A DNA stretch of 64,000 bases from positions 62,001-126,000 of the forward strand of contig NZ_CP126257.1 in the NCBI RefSeq assembly GCF_003234175.2, written 5' to 3'. The notes under the pieces are model-generated. The model made no database searches, was not told where the DNA came from, and worked only from the letters and a program-made list of their open reading frames with translations. A program made the translations under genes and the position numbers. Shown one piece after another: positions 42,829 to 51,001 of the stretch (positions are counted from its first letter, which is position 1; every line of letters starts with the position of its first letter). Source of the DNA: Curtobacterium sp. MCSS17_007. Lineage in GTDB: Bacteria; Actinomycetota; Actinomycetes; Actinomycetales; Microbacteriaceae.

Positions 42829-43820
42829 CGGCGCTTCCCCGCTGCGAGGGCGAGCGCACCGGCGGCGCCGAGTGCTGCACCGATGATGCCGTTGCCCAGT
42901 CGTCGGTGCTCGACCCACCAGGTCTGGGGCGACCAGGCGTGCGCCGAGTCGTCGAAGACGCCGTGCGCCCCGTGGTCGCCGGGCACCGGCTCGTAGAGGT
43001 TGGTCGGCAGGGACTCGCCGTCCTTCTGCTCCGCCTGCTGGCCGCTCACCAGCGTCTTCGCCGCGTACCAGTCGGCGAACCGGCCGCTGATCCGGTTGCC
43101 GAGGATCGTGTACACCGTCGACTCGCCGACCCACGTGCGGCGGCGGGGCCGTTCGGCGGTGGCGGCGATCGCGCGGGCGCCGACCTCGGGCTGGTAGATC
43201 GGCGCGACGGGCTGCGGGTGGTGCGGCAGGAGCGACTTCACCCAGTTGAACTGGATCGTGTTGAGCGCCGGCATGTCCACGCGGCTCACGGCGACCTTGC
43301 TCCCCTGCGCGGTGAGCTCGGAGACGACCGACTCGGTGAAGCCGACGATGGCGTGCTTGGCGCTGCAGTAGGCGGCCTGCAGCGGGATGCCCCGGAAACC
43401 GAGGGCCGATCCGACCTGGATCACGTGCCCGCGGTCGCGGGGGACCATGCGTGCGAGCGCCGCGCGGGTGCCGTGCACGAAGCCGAGGAAGTTGACGTCG
43501 AGGCCTCGCTCGAAGTCCTCCGGCTCGGTGTCCATGAACCGGCCGAAGACCCCGACCATCACGCAGTTCACCCAGAGGTCGATCGGGCCGAGCTCCTGCT
43601 CGACGCGGTCGGCGGCGGACTCCACCGCCTGGCGGTCGGCCACGTCGGCGACCAGGGGGAGCCCGCGACGACCCGCGGCCTCGACCTCGGCGACCGCGGC
43701 GTCGACCCCGTCCCGGCCCCGGGCGAGGACGGCGACGTCCCACCCCCGTGCCGCGAGCTCGCGGACGGTCGCCCGCCCCAGCCCTGCCGAACCACCGGTC
43801 ACCACTGCCACGCGCGTCAT
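42825..43820 (-). CDS. SDR-family oxidoreductase with C-terminal extension
   Basis: A 331-residue classical short-chain dehydrogenase. The cofactor motif is TGGSAGLGRA (residues 8-17), the NNAG-like site reads VNCVMVG, the catalytic Ser is in QVGSALGFRG and YxxxK is YCSAKHAIVG. After residue about 240 an extra ~90 residues end in a Gly/Ala-rich hydrophobic helix (GNGIIGAALGAAGALALAAG), which may anchor it to the membrane. It is co-translated with the small membrane protein downstream. Substrate unknown. Confidence 0.9.
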   Translation of the reverse strand: MTRVAVVTGGSAGLGRATVRELAARGWDVAVLARGRDGVDAAVAEVEAAGRRGLPLVADVADRQAVESAADRVEQELGPIDLWVNCVMVGVFGRFMDTEPEDFERGLDVNFLGFVHGTRAALARMVPRDRGHVIQVGSALGFRGIPLQAAYCSAKHAIVGFTESVVSELTAQGSKVAVSRVDMPALNTIQFNWVKSLLPHHPQPVAPIYQPEVGARAIAATAERPRRRTWVGESTVYTILGNRISGRFADWYAAKTLVSGQQAEQKDGESLPTNLYEPVPGDHGAHGVFDDSAHAWSPQTWWVEHRRLGNGIIGAALGAAGALALAAGKRR

Positions 43821-43904
43821 GCTGTCCGTTGTACGCGGGTGCGCGTTCGTGCCGGTCCAGTCGCTGTCCCCCGACCGCGCAACGGAGCAGGTCATGATGG
43901 CTCG

Positions 43905-44528
43905 GTGGAGTGGGACGATGACGACACGGCCGAGGAGGCACCGCCCGGCTGGGTGCTGAGCACGCCGACCCGGTACCGGGAGATCTGGGGCCTCCCGGCG
44001 CTCGCGCTGGTCCTGGCTGCGGTCGCAGTCGCGGTCGGGGCGGCGTTCGGCGATGCACTCGCCTCGGCGACCGGTGCGGTCACCGGTGCGCTCGGGATCG
44101 CGAGCGCAGTCCTGCACTTCGTCTCGGCGCGGCGGGCGTACCTGGAGCAGACGTGGGGCGCGTCCTGGGACCTGCACCGTGTGCGCGTGGCGGTCGGGGT
44201 CACCGCCGGAGCAGCGGTGATGGTCGCGAGCATCGTCGTCGGGCTCCCGCTCGCAGCGTCGATCGGCGTCATCGCCGGCTTCTCGCAGATCAACCGTTAC
44301 GCCCGGTCGATCCCACGGTTCGACCTGTCGGCCGTCGCATGGGCGTTCCTCGCCGTGGTTGCGAGCTGTGCCGTCCTCGTCGTGCTGGGACTCGTGCTGC
44401 CGACGGGGCCCGTCCTCCCGGGCTGGCGGGCCACGGTCTGGGTCGTTGGCGGGACCGCCGGTGCGCTCTTCGCGGCCGTGCTCTCCCTGGTGCACGTTCG
44501 ACGCGCGGCCCGGGCTCCGCGGTACTGA
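43905..44528 (+). CDS. Membrane protein with five to six helices, function unknown
   Basis: A 207-residue membrane protein; an acidic 20-residue leader (WDDDDTAEEAPPGW) precedes about five hydrophobic helices from residue 29 onward, ending in a basic tail. GTG 43905 is chosen for a CATGAT box ending 6 nt upstream; no ribosome-binding site is seen. It is divergent from the SDR gene (84 bp). After its stop CGGCGGC/GCCGCCG (44532-44550) makes a short hairpin. No family recognised. Confidence 0.7.
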   Translation: MEWDDDDTAEEAPPGWVLSTPTRYREIWGLPALALVLAAVAVAVGAAFGDALASATGAVTGALGIASAVLHFVSARRAYLEQTWGASWDLHRVRVAVGVTAGAAVMVASIVVGLPLAASIGVIAGFSQINRYARSIPRFDLSAVAWAFLAVVASCAVLVVLGLVLPTGPVLPGWRATVWVVGGTAGALFAAVLSLVHVRRAARAPRY

Positions 44529-44573
44529 CACGGCGGCTGTGCGCCGCCGCCCGAGGGAACGCTCCCAGCGCCG

Positions 44574-45845
44574 TCAGTCGGACGGCCGCCGCCGCGCCGT
44601 CGCCAGGTGCGAGCGCACGTGCAGCAGCACCGGCTCCTCGTCCGGCGCCTGCGGGAGGGCCCCGAGCCCGAACGACTCGACGACGTCCGGGCCGAACAGC
44701 ACGCACACCGAGGACCCGCCGAACTGGAAGTACCCGAGTTCGTCGCCCTTGCCGATCCGTGCACCGGGCTCGATCCCGTCGCCGATCACGCACGACGACA
44801 CGTCCGACATCCCGATGAAGACCACCGCGATCGTGCCGATCGTGGGGTCGTCGGCGTCGATGAGCACGATCGCCCGGGTCGCGACGTGCGCCAGGTACCC
44901 CTGCGACAGCGTCGGCTCGGCGGCCTCGGACCCCTGTGACGAGGCCTCGGAGTAGTAGGTCCCCGGCTCGACCCAGGCGCGCAGCACGGTCCCGCTCACC
45001 GGGCTGTGCCAGCGGTGGTAGTCGAGGGCGCTGAGGAACGCCTGCCACACGGTGCCGTCGACGAACAGGTCTGCGGCCTCGTCGCCGGCGAGCAGCTCCT
45101 CGACCGAGTACGGCTCGGCCTTCGCCCAGAACTCGTCGAGGCGGTGGGCCCGGCTGGCGATCCGGTACGGGGTCGCCTCGCAGGGACTCACCACGACGGC
45201 GCCGTCGTCGGGCGAGGCGACCGGGCGCTCGCCGTCCTTGAACCGTCGGGTGAAGAAGTCGTTCCACGACCCGAAGCCCCAGTGCTCGTCGTCCGGGTCG
45301 TGCTCGAACTGGTCCATGCCGACGGCCCGGCGCGCGGCCTCGCTCCGCCAGCCGGAGGGCGCATCGACCAGGACCTCGAGGGACTTGTCGCTCGACAGGA
45401 AGTCGCACCACCCCTGCAGGATCGAACGGAGTGCGTCGTTCACCCGCGGGTCGCGGTAGAAGGCGAAGCCTGCGGGTGTGGCCTTGGTCCAGTCGAGCAC
45501 CCCGTCGAGCGGGGTCATCACCATCTGCTCGTCGCTGTACTCGGGCGCGGTCGTGATGACCTCGTCGACGAGTTCGAGCAGTTCCGCGAACGACTCGAGG
45601 TGCCGGTCCTCGTAGCGCCGACCGACGGGGACCTGGTCGATCATCTGGTGCGCGTGCATGCGCAGGACGGGGTCGCCCTCGACGAGGTCGCGGAACGCGG
45701 AGACCGCGGGGTGCAGGGCCCGGTCGGGGTCGCGCTCCTGGTGGCGCTCGCGGCGGCCGCGGAGCCACGCCTCGAGCCCGCTCTGGTCCTGCGGGAGCCA
45801 TCCCGCGCGGCGTCGGACGTCCTGCTGCTGCGCTCCACCGGTCAC
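44574..45845 (-). CDS. Phosphatidylserine decarboxylase-like protein
   Basis: A 423-residue member of the phosphatidylserine decarboxylase superfamily with an extra N-terminal helical region (about residues 1-150) as in stand-alone PSD-like proteins of fungi and bacteria. WGFGSWNDFFTRRFKDGERPV and SALDYHRWHSPVSG match conserved PSD segments. The self-cleavage site that makes the pyruvoyl group in LGST-type enzymes corresponds to GGSS, with Ser378 the likely pyruvoyl precursor, 45 residues from the end. There is no membrane anchor. GTG 45845 lies 7 nt behind a TAGCGT box. The substrate may be an amino acid rather than phosphatidylserine. Confidence 0.87.
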   Translation of the reverse strand: MTGGAQQQDVRRRAGWLPQDQSGLEAWLRGRRERHQERDPDRALHPAVSAFRDLVEGDPVLRMHAHQMIDQVPVGRRYEDRHLESFAELLELVDEVITTAPEYSDEQMVMTPLDGVLDWTKATPAGFAFYRDPRVNDALRSILQGWCDFLSSDKSLEVLVDAPSGWRSEAARRAVGMDQFEHDPDDEHWGFGSWNDFFTRRFKDGERPVASPDDGAVVVSPCEATPYRIASRAHRLDEFWAKAEPYSVEELLAGDEAADLFVDGTVWQAFLSALDYHRWHSPVSGTVLRAWVEPGTYYSEASSQGSEAAEPTLSQGYLAHVATRAIVLIDADDPTIGTIAVVFIGMSDVSSCVIGDGIEPGARIGKGDELGYFQFGGSSVCVLFGPDVVESFGLGALPQAPDEEPVLLHVRSHLATARRRPSD

Positions 45846-45852
45846 GCGGTGG

Positions 45853-45858
45853 ACGCTA
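45853..45858 (-). promoter_or_regulatory. -10 box (TAGCGT) of the PSD-like gene
   Basis: Minus-strand TAGCGT ends 7 nt upstream of GTG 45845. Confidence 0.5.
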
Positions 45859-45988
45859 CCCACCGGTCGCCGACACGGTCCCAGGAGCCGACACCGTGCC
45901 TCCCGGCCGGCGCAGCCGACGGACCGAACGACCGGACCCGGGCAGCCGACCCGGGCCGACCGCGCCGGCCGAGCGCGTCGCGCCTGCC

Positions 45989-46771
45989 TCAGCGCCCCCG
46001 ACCGAACCGCGTGGTGACCCCGGGTGAGTAGAGCACCGAGTCCGGCTCCAGCCCGGACAGGCCGGACGGCAGTCCCGCCGCCGCGACCAGGTCGTCCCGC
46101 AGCGACACGAGGGTCGCCCGGTGCAGCGGCCACGACTCGTGCTCGTTCGGCCAGTACCGGGTCGCACCCACCCGCCGGACGTGCATGCCCCACCGAGCCG
46201 TCAGGAAGGTCTCGAGCGCGGTCGGTTCGTCCACCACCGGCCCCACCCGGACGTCGAAGGTCGACCGCAGGTGCGTCCCGTGCCGACGCATCGCGTAGCC
46301 CACACGGCCGTCGGCCTTCCGGATCGCCGCGTGCGCCCACCAGTACGGCAGGCCGGTCGCCACCCGTGCGCCGACGGTCGGGAGGAACTTGCCCGCGTCG
46401 AGCGACAGGAACGCCACGCCCCGCCGGCCCTGGTCGTCACGCGTGTAGACCCGCACGTTCACCTCGACGAAGTCGCCGACGCTGCCGGCCCGGCCGAGCG
46501 GTCCGAGCGGTGGGAACCGCGTGTCCGTGAAGCGGAAGCCGATCAGGCCGACCCACGTGGTCGACCCGTCGTCGGTCCCGTCGGGTGCCATCGTGTCCGG
46601 GGACGCCCCGGCGGGCAGCAGCGGCGCCACGGCGGAGACGTCCACACGCCAGTGCACGAAGACCACGTCGAGCCAGTCCTGCGAGATCCACGGGCGGCCC
46701 CGCAGTGGCGGCGCCACCGCCTCGACGGCGGGGAGGCCCGGCTCTGCCCCGTCGCGCCGGCTCGCGGTCAC
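45989..46771 (-). CDS. DUF2071 (YqjF-like) protein
   Basis: A 260-residue protein of the DUF2071/YqjF family, an acetoacetate-decarboxylase-like beta fold. Typical strings: [25 protein letters not shown] near the start, [20 protein letters not shown], and [29 protein letters not shown] 46771 overlaps the nitroreductase stop by 4 bp, so the two genes form a unit. Biochemical function of the family is not established. Confidence 0.88.
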   Translation of the reverse strand: MTASRRDGAEPGLPAVEAVAPPLRGRPWISQDWLDVVFVHWRVDVSAVAPLLPAGASPDTMAPDGTDDGSTTWVGLIGFRFTDTRFPPLGPLGRAGSVGDFVEVNVRVYTRDDQGRRGVAFLSLDAGKFLPTVGARVATGLPYWWAHAAIRKADGRVGYAMRRHGTHLRSTFDVRVGPVVDEPTALETFLTARWGMHVRRVGATRYWPNEHESWPLHRATLVSLRDDLVAAAGLPSGLSGLEPDSVLYSPGVTTRFGRGR

Positions 46772-47598
46772 GAGCCGCTCGCGTCGTCGCCGTGCGCAGC
46801 CGCCGGCACGTCGTCCCACCCGGTCTGCGGCGTCGCGCAGGTCCCGCGGAACACGTACTGCGACGGGCGCTTCCGCTCGTTCGACACCCAGTCGATGGCG
46901 GGACGTCGGCGCTCCGGCGGCAGGTACCCGATCCGGTACACGGCCATCAGCTCGAGCTCCGGCGGCACCGCGAGGAGCTGCTCGACCTCGGCCCAGGCCT
47001 CCTCGATCTCCATCGGGAAGGACACGAACTGGATCCCGAGGCCGAGCTCGGTCGTGGCGAGCCAGACGTTCTCCATCGCCGCGCCCATGCTGAACACGGA
47101 GTAGAAGGCGTTGCGCGCCTCCTTCCGGTACTCGTCACGGTCGAGCATCACCCCGAGCAGGAGCGGCGACCCGGCGACGAGCTTCCGGTTCTCCTCGCCG
47201 AGGGTCTGCGGTACCCGGAGCGTGTTCATGAGCAGCTGCCCGCGCTTCGTGAACACCTGCTTCGTGAAGGGCTTGAGCGGCCCGGGCAGCTTGTCGAACA
47301 GCATCCCGTCGCGGCGCTCGTCCATCTCGGCCTGCGAGAACCGGAAGTACGGACGGTAGCGCTCGAAGAAGGACCCCTCGGCCATCGTCTGCGTCATCGA
47401 GCGACCGCTGATGTCGGCGATGCGGTCGATGGTGTCCCGCTCCTCGACGATGACGAAGCGCCACGGCTGGCTGTTCAGCTGCGAGGGCGCCCGTCCGGCG
47501 AGCTCCATGAGCAGCCGCTGGTGCTCCTCGGACACCGGGTCGGGCAGGAACGCCCCGTTGGTCGTGCGCCGGCGTCGGATGGCCTCGAAGAGCTCCAC
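46768..47598 (-). CDS. Nitroreductase-family protein
   Basis: A 276-residue FMN-dependent oxidoreductase of the nitroreductase family. The N-terminal FMN motif RRRTTNGAF is at residues 8-16, [18 protein letters not shown] at about 36-53, and [22 protein letters not shown] makes the second half of the FMN site. The C-terminal [15 protein letters not shown] is usual. Possible electron acceptors are quinones or nitroaromatics. It is co-translated with DUF2071 downstream. Confidence 0.92.
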   Translation of the reverse strand: MELFEAIRRRRTTNGAFLPDPVSEEHQRLLMELAGRAPSQLNSQPWRFVIVEERDTIDRIADISGRSMTQTMAEGSFFERYRPYFRFSQAEMDERRDGMLFDKLPGPLKPFTKQVFTKRGQLLMNTLRVPQTLGEENRKLVAGSPLLLGVMLDRDEYRKEARNAFYSVFSMGAAMENVWLATTELGLGIQFVSFPMEIEEAWAEVEQLLAVPPELELMAVYRIGYLPPERRRPAIDWVSNERKRPSQYVFRGTCATPQTGWDDVPAAAHGDDASGS

Positions 47599-47625
47599 TG
47601 CATCCCTCGTGTCTCGTGGTCGCGG

Positions 47626-47997
47626 TCAGCGCCGTGCGAGCAGCGCCCCCAGGTAGGACGGTGCGGCGGCGACCGCGACTCTCCAGTGTGCTCCGGAGCG
47701 GGGGTTCGTGCGTGGAGCGAGTGCGAGCGGGACGAGTGCGGGCAGCAGGAAGAGCGCGGAGCGGTCCCGCGTCCAGACGGGGGTGGTCGCGGCGGCACCG
47801 GTCAGGGTCGCGGTCACGACGAAGAGGCCGTGGTGGACGATCCGGAGCTTCCTGGTGCGGATGAGGCGCACCGCGACCGCGGTGCCCCAGAGGCAGTTGG
47901 CCAGGTAAGCCACGGAGGCCGCGGTGACCAGGCGGCGGGCCGCCAGCGGTCGGACGGGAGGCACGCCGTGCCTCCCGGCTGTCGTCTCACGTCCCAC
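47626..47997 (-). CDS. Small membrane protein, function unknown
   Basis: A 123-residue protein with about three hydrophobic segments (VTAASVAYLANCLWGTAVAV, LFVVTATLTGAAA, ALFLLPALVPLALAP). GTG 47997 follows a TAGGGT box by 7 nt. A family A palindrome (47951-47977) is inside its 5' coding region and encodes part of the hydrophilic leader. No family recognised. It lies between nitroreductase and the AsnC regulator, all on the minus strand. Confidence 0.6.
   Translation of the reverse strand: MGRETTAGRHGVPPVRPLAARRLVTAASVAYLANCLWGTAVAVRLIRTRKLRIVHHGLFVVTATLTGAAATTPVWTRDRSALFLLPALVPLALAPRTNPRSGAHWRVAVAAAPSYLGALLARR
47951..47977. repeat. Palindromic element, family A, short copy
   Basis: CGGACGGGAGGCACG followed by C and CGTGCCTCCCG: 11-bp perfect stem (47955-47965 with 47967-47977). 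It lies 44 bp beyond the AsnC stop and inside the start region of the small membrane protein gene. Confidence 0.7.
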
Positions 47998-48004
47998 GGA
48001 CGCG

Positions 48005-48010
48005 ACCCTA
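48005..48010 (-). promoter_or_regulatory. -10 box (TAGGGT) of the small membrane protein gene
   Basis: Minus-strand TAGGGT ends 7 nt before GTG 47997, in the gap after the AsnC gene. Confidence 0.4.
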
Positions 48011-48020
48011 CGCGGTCGGG

Positions 48021-48458
48021 CTACGCGGACTCGCGGGAGACGAGCTTGGAGAGCACGATCGCGCTGCGGGTGTGGTCGACCTGCGGGGCCAGGCGCACGC
48101 GGTCGAGCGCCAGCTCGAGCGCCGGCAGGTCCCGCGAGCGCATGTGCACGACGGCGTCGGCGCTGCCGGTCACGGTCCCGGCGTCGACGACCTCGGGGAC
48201 GGTGTCGAGCAGCGTCCGGAGCTCGTCGGGGGAGACCGTGCCACGGCAGTAGAGCTCCACCCAGGCCTCGGTGCCGCGGTCCTCCACAGCGGGGTCGACC
48301 TTGATCGTGAAGCCCTGGATGACCCCGTCGGCGACGAGTCGGTCGACGCGGCGCTTCACGGCGGACGCCGAGAGCCCGACCACCGACCCGATGTCGCCGT
48401 AGCCGGCCCGGGCGTTCTCCCGGAGCTGGTCCAGGATGCGGTGGTCGAGTGTGTCCAT
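48021..48458 (-). CDS. Lrp/AsnC-family regulator
   Basis: A 145-residue regulator with an N-terminal helix-turn-helix (residues 4-50, ILDQLRENARAGYGDIGSVVGLSASAVKRRVDRL) and a C-terminal ligand-binding RAM domain. It is divergent from the ddaH-rocD pair, with 235 bp between. In related actinobacteria this arrangement has an Lrp-type activator for arginine/ornithine breakdown, so arginine or ornithine is the likely signal. Control of the pair is inferred from position. Confidence 0.93.
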   Translation of the reverse strand: MDTLDHRILDQLRENARAGYGDIGSVVGLSASAVKRRVDRLVADGVIQGFTIKVDPAVEDRGTEAWVELYCRGTVSPDELRTLLDTVPEVVDAGTVTGSADAVVHMRSRDLPALELALDRVRLAPQVDHTRSAIVLSKLVSRESA

Positions 48459-48693
48459 CGACGAACATGGTACGCGGGGTTCTTGCGAGCGAGGTGGGTC
48501 CGACGCAGGAATCGTGCGTCACCCGAACGGGTGCCACGCGCTCGCGAACGGGGTACTGCACCGACCGGACCGTTCGTGTCAGACTGCTGCTGGCGTCGAC
48601 CTGGTCCGCTGCGGTGAGTGAGCCTGCGTCTCATCGGAGTGCTTCACCCGTGGTGGTTCCTGGCAGGCTCGGGCCCCGGTCCCAGGAGGACTG

Positions 48694-49581
48694 ATGTCGA
48701 ACACCGCAACCGAACCGCAGGCAGCACCGGCCCGTGTCGCCACGAAGCGCACGATCCTGATGTGCAAGCCGACGCACTACACGGTCAGCTACCGGATCAA
48801 CCCGTGGATGCACCCCGAGGAGCCGACCGACACGTCGAAGGCCGTCGAGCAGTGGCAGTCCCTCGTCGATGTCTACGAGCAGCTCGGCTTCGACATCTCG
48901 TACATCGAGCCGATCGAGGGCCTGCCCGACATGGTCTACGCGGCGAACGGCGGCTTCGTGCTCGACGGCATCGCGTACGGCGCGAAGTTCCAGTACCCCG
49001 AGCGCCAGCCCGAGGGTCCCGCGTACATGGACTGGTTCCGCAGCGCCGGCCTGACCGTGGCGGAGCCGCGCGAGACCAACGAGGGCGAGGGTGACTTCCT
49101 GCTCGTCGGCAACACGATCTTCGCGGGCACGGGCTTCCGTTCGGACAGCACCTCGCACGAGGAGCTCGCCGAGCTCTACGGGCGCGAGGTCGTCACCCTC
49201 AAGCTCATCAACCCGAGCTTCTACCACCTCGACACCGCCATCGCCGTGCTCGACCCGGAGCCCGCTGCGGACGGGACCAGCAACATCGCGTACCTCGAGA
49301 GCGCCTTCGACGAGCCCTCGCTGGCGATCCTGCGCGAGCGCTTCCCGGACGCGATCATCGCGACCGAGGAGGACGCCGCGATCCTCGGCCTGAACTCGTA
49401 CTCCGACGGCTACAACGTCGTGATCGCCTCGCGGGCGACGACGTTCGCCTCGCAGCTCAAGGAGAAGGGCTACAACCCGATCGGCGTCGACCTGTCCGAG
49501 CTGCTGCTCGGCGGCGGCGGCGTGAAGTGCTGCACGCTCGACCTGCACCCCGTCGGCACCGGCACCTCGGTCGCGCGGTAG
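48694..49581 (+). CDS. ddaH: Dimethylargininase / amidinohydrolase family enzyme
   Basis: A 295-residue enzyme of the amidinotransferase (guanidine-modifying) superfamily. CKPTHYTVSYRINPWMHP opens the fold, EGEGDFLL gives the acidic pair, SFYHLDTAIAVL the catalytic His and GGGGVKCCTLDLHP the nucleophilic Cys near the C-terminus. Such enzymes hydrolyse methylated arginine, or act on citrulline (CtlX type). With ornithine aminotransferase just downstream (2 nt gap), a role in arginine/citrulline-to-ornithine breakdown is probable. AGGAGGA lies 3 nt before the ATG. Confidence 0.88.
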   Translation: MSNTATEPQAAPARVATKRTILMCKPTHYTVSYRINPWMHPEEPTDTSKAVEQWQSLVDVYEQLGFDISYIEPIEGLPDMVYAANGGFVLDGIAYGAKFQYPERQPEGPAYMDWFRSAGLTVAEPRETNEGEGDFLLVGNTIFAGTGFRSDSTSHEELAELYGREVVTLKLINPSFYHLDTAIAVLDPEPAADGTSNIAYLESAFDEPSLAILRERFPDAIIATEEDAAILGLNSYSDGYNVVIASRATTFASQLKEKGYNPIGVDLSELLLGGGGVKCCTLDLHPVGTGTSVAR

Positions 49582-49583
49582 CC

Positions 49584-50837
49584 GTGAGCACCGCGACCGG
49601 AGCCGGTACCCAGACGGGTACCGGCGCGTTCGGTGACGCCACCGCGGCGGCCCTGGCCGTCGAGGACCGCTCCCTCGCCCACAACTACAGCCCGCTGCCG
49701 GTCGTCATCGCGTCCGGCGACGGCGCGTGGGTGACCGACGTGGACGGCAAGCGCTACCTGGACGGACTCGCCGCGTACTCCGCGGTGAACTTCGGCCACG
49801 GCAACCCCCGGCTGCTCGACGCCGCCCGGGCCCAGCTCGACCGCGTGACCCTGACGAGCCGCGCGTTCGTCAACGACCGGCTCGGACCCTTCGCGTCGGC
49901 ACTCGCCGAACTGACGGGCACCGACCTCGTCCTGCCGATGAACACCGGCGCCGAGGCCGTCGAGTCCGCGATCAAGGTCTCCCGCGCCTGGGGCTACCGC
50001 GTCAAGGGCGTACCGGCCGGCCAGGCCACGATCGTCGTCGCGTCCGGGAACTTCCACGGGCGCACCACGACGATCGTGTCGTTCTCCGACGACCCCTCGG
50101 CCCGCGAGGACTTCGGGCCGTACACGCCCGGCTTCCGCACCGTGCCGTACGGTGACGCCGCAGCCCTGCGGGAGGCGATGGACGAGACCGTCGTCGCCGT
50201 GCTGCTCGAGCCGATCCAGGGCGAGGGCGGCGTGGTGATCCCGCCCTCGGACTACCTGCCGGCGGTCCGCGCGGTCTGCGACGAGTTCGGCGCGCTGTTC
50301 GTCGCCGACGAGATCCAGTCGGGTCTCGGGCGCACCGGGCACACCCTCGCCGTGCAGCGCGTCGACGTCACGCCGGACCTCATCACGCTCGGCAAGGCGC
50401 TCGGCGGTGGCATCGTCCCGGTGTCGGCCGTCGTGGGCTCGCGCGAGGTGCTCGGGGTCCTGCGTCCGGGCGAGCACGGATCGACGTTCGGCGGCAACCC
50501 GCTCGCAGCCGCCGTCGGGTCCGAGGTCGTCGCGATGCTCGGCGAGGGCACGTTCCAGCAGCGCGCACTCGACGGTGAACCGCTGCTCCGCGGGCTGCTC
50601 GACGAGCTCGTCGGGCACGGCGTCGTCGCACACCGCGTCGCCGGGCTCTGGGCGGGGATCGACATCGACCCCGCGCTCGGCACCGGCAAGGAGATCGCGA
50701 AGGACCTCGCCGGCCGCGGCGTGCTCGTGAAGGACACGCACGGGTCGACGATCCGCTTCGCGCCGCCGCTCGTCGTCACCGACGACGAGGTGCGCCTGGC
50801 GATCGGGACCCTCGGCGAGGTGCTGGCCGCGCGGTAG
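49584..50837 (+). CDS. rocD: Ornithine aminotransferase
   Basis: A 417-residue class III PLP aminotransferase that converts ornithine and 2-oxoglutarate to glutamate semialdehyde and glutamate. Landmarks: NYSPLPVVIASGDGAWVTDVDG, MNTGAEAVESAIKVSRAWGY, ASGNFHGRTTTIVSFS, FVADEIQSGLGRTG and the PLP lysine in DLITLGKALGGGIVPVSA. GTG 49584 lies 2 nt after the ddaH stop. The product P5C would feed into glutamate through a P5C dehydrogenase, which this window provides only as the altered PutA-like protein. Confidence 0.94.
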   Translation: MSTATGAGTQTGTGAFGDATAAALAVEDRSLAHNYSPLPVVIASGDGAWVTDVDGKRYLDGLAAYSAVNFGHGNPRLLDAARAQLDRVTLTSRAFVNDRLGPFASALAELTGTDLVLPMNTGAEAVESAIKVSRAWGYRVKGVPAGQATIVVASGNFHGRTTTIVSFSDDPSAREDFGPYTPGFRTVPYGDAAALREAMDETVVAVLLEPIQGEGGVVIPPSDYLPAVRAVCDEFGALFVADEIQSGLGRTGHTLAVQRVDVTPDLITLGKALGGGIVPVSAVVGSREVLGVLRPGEHGSTFGGNPLAAAVGSEVVAMLGEGTFQQRALDGEPLLRGLLDELVGHGVVAHRVAGLWAGIDIDPALGTGKEIAKDLAGRGVLVKDTHGSTIRFAPPLVVTDDEVRLAIGTLGEVLAAR

Positions 50838-50851
50838 ACGCGACCACCTGC

Positions 50852-50895
50852 CGGACGGGAGGCGCGGTGCCAGCGGGTGCCGCGCCTCCCGTCCG
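50852..50895. repeat. Palindromic element, family A copy 4
   Basis: CGGACGGGAGGCGCGG (50852-50867) pairs with 50880-50895 exactly; the inner part pairs partly. It lies 14 bp after the rocD stop. Confidence 0.83.
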
Positions 50896-50932
50896 TCTGC
50901 CGTACGCGGCGCGCGCGTCCGGACCGCACTCG

Positions 50933-50985
50933 GTGGAACAGGAACCGTCGGGTCCGCGTCGCCGACCCGACGATCCCTGCTCCAC
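50933..50985. repeat. Palindromic element, family B copy 2
   Basis: GTGGAACAGGAACCGTCGGG with TC (50933-50954) pairs with 50964-50985, 19 of 22 positions, three wobble-type mismatches. It is homologous over about 55 bp to the copy at 4914-4966 and, like it, lies beside a family A element. It sits between rocD and the convergent epimerase gene. Confidence 0.72.
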
Positions 50986-51001
50986 GAACGCGCGCCCAGC
51001 G

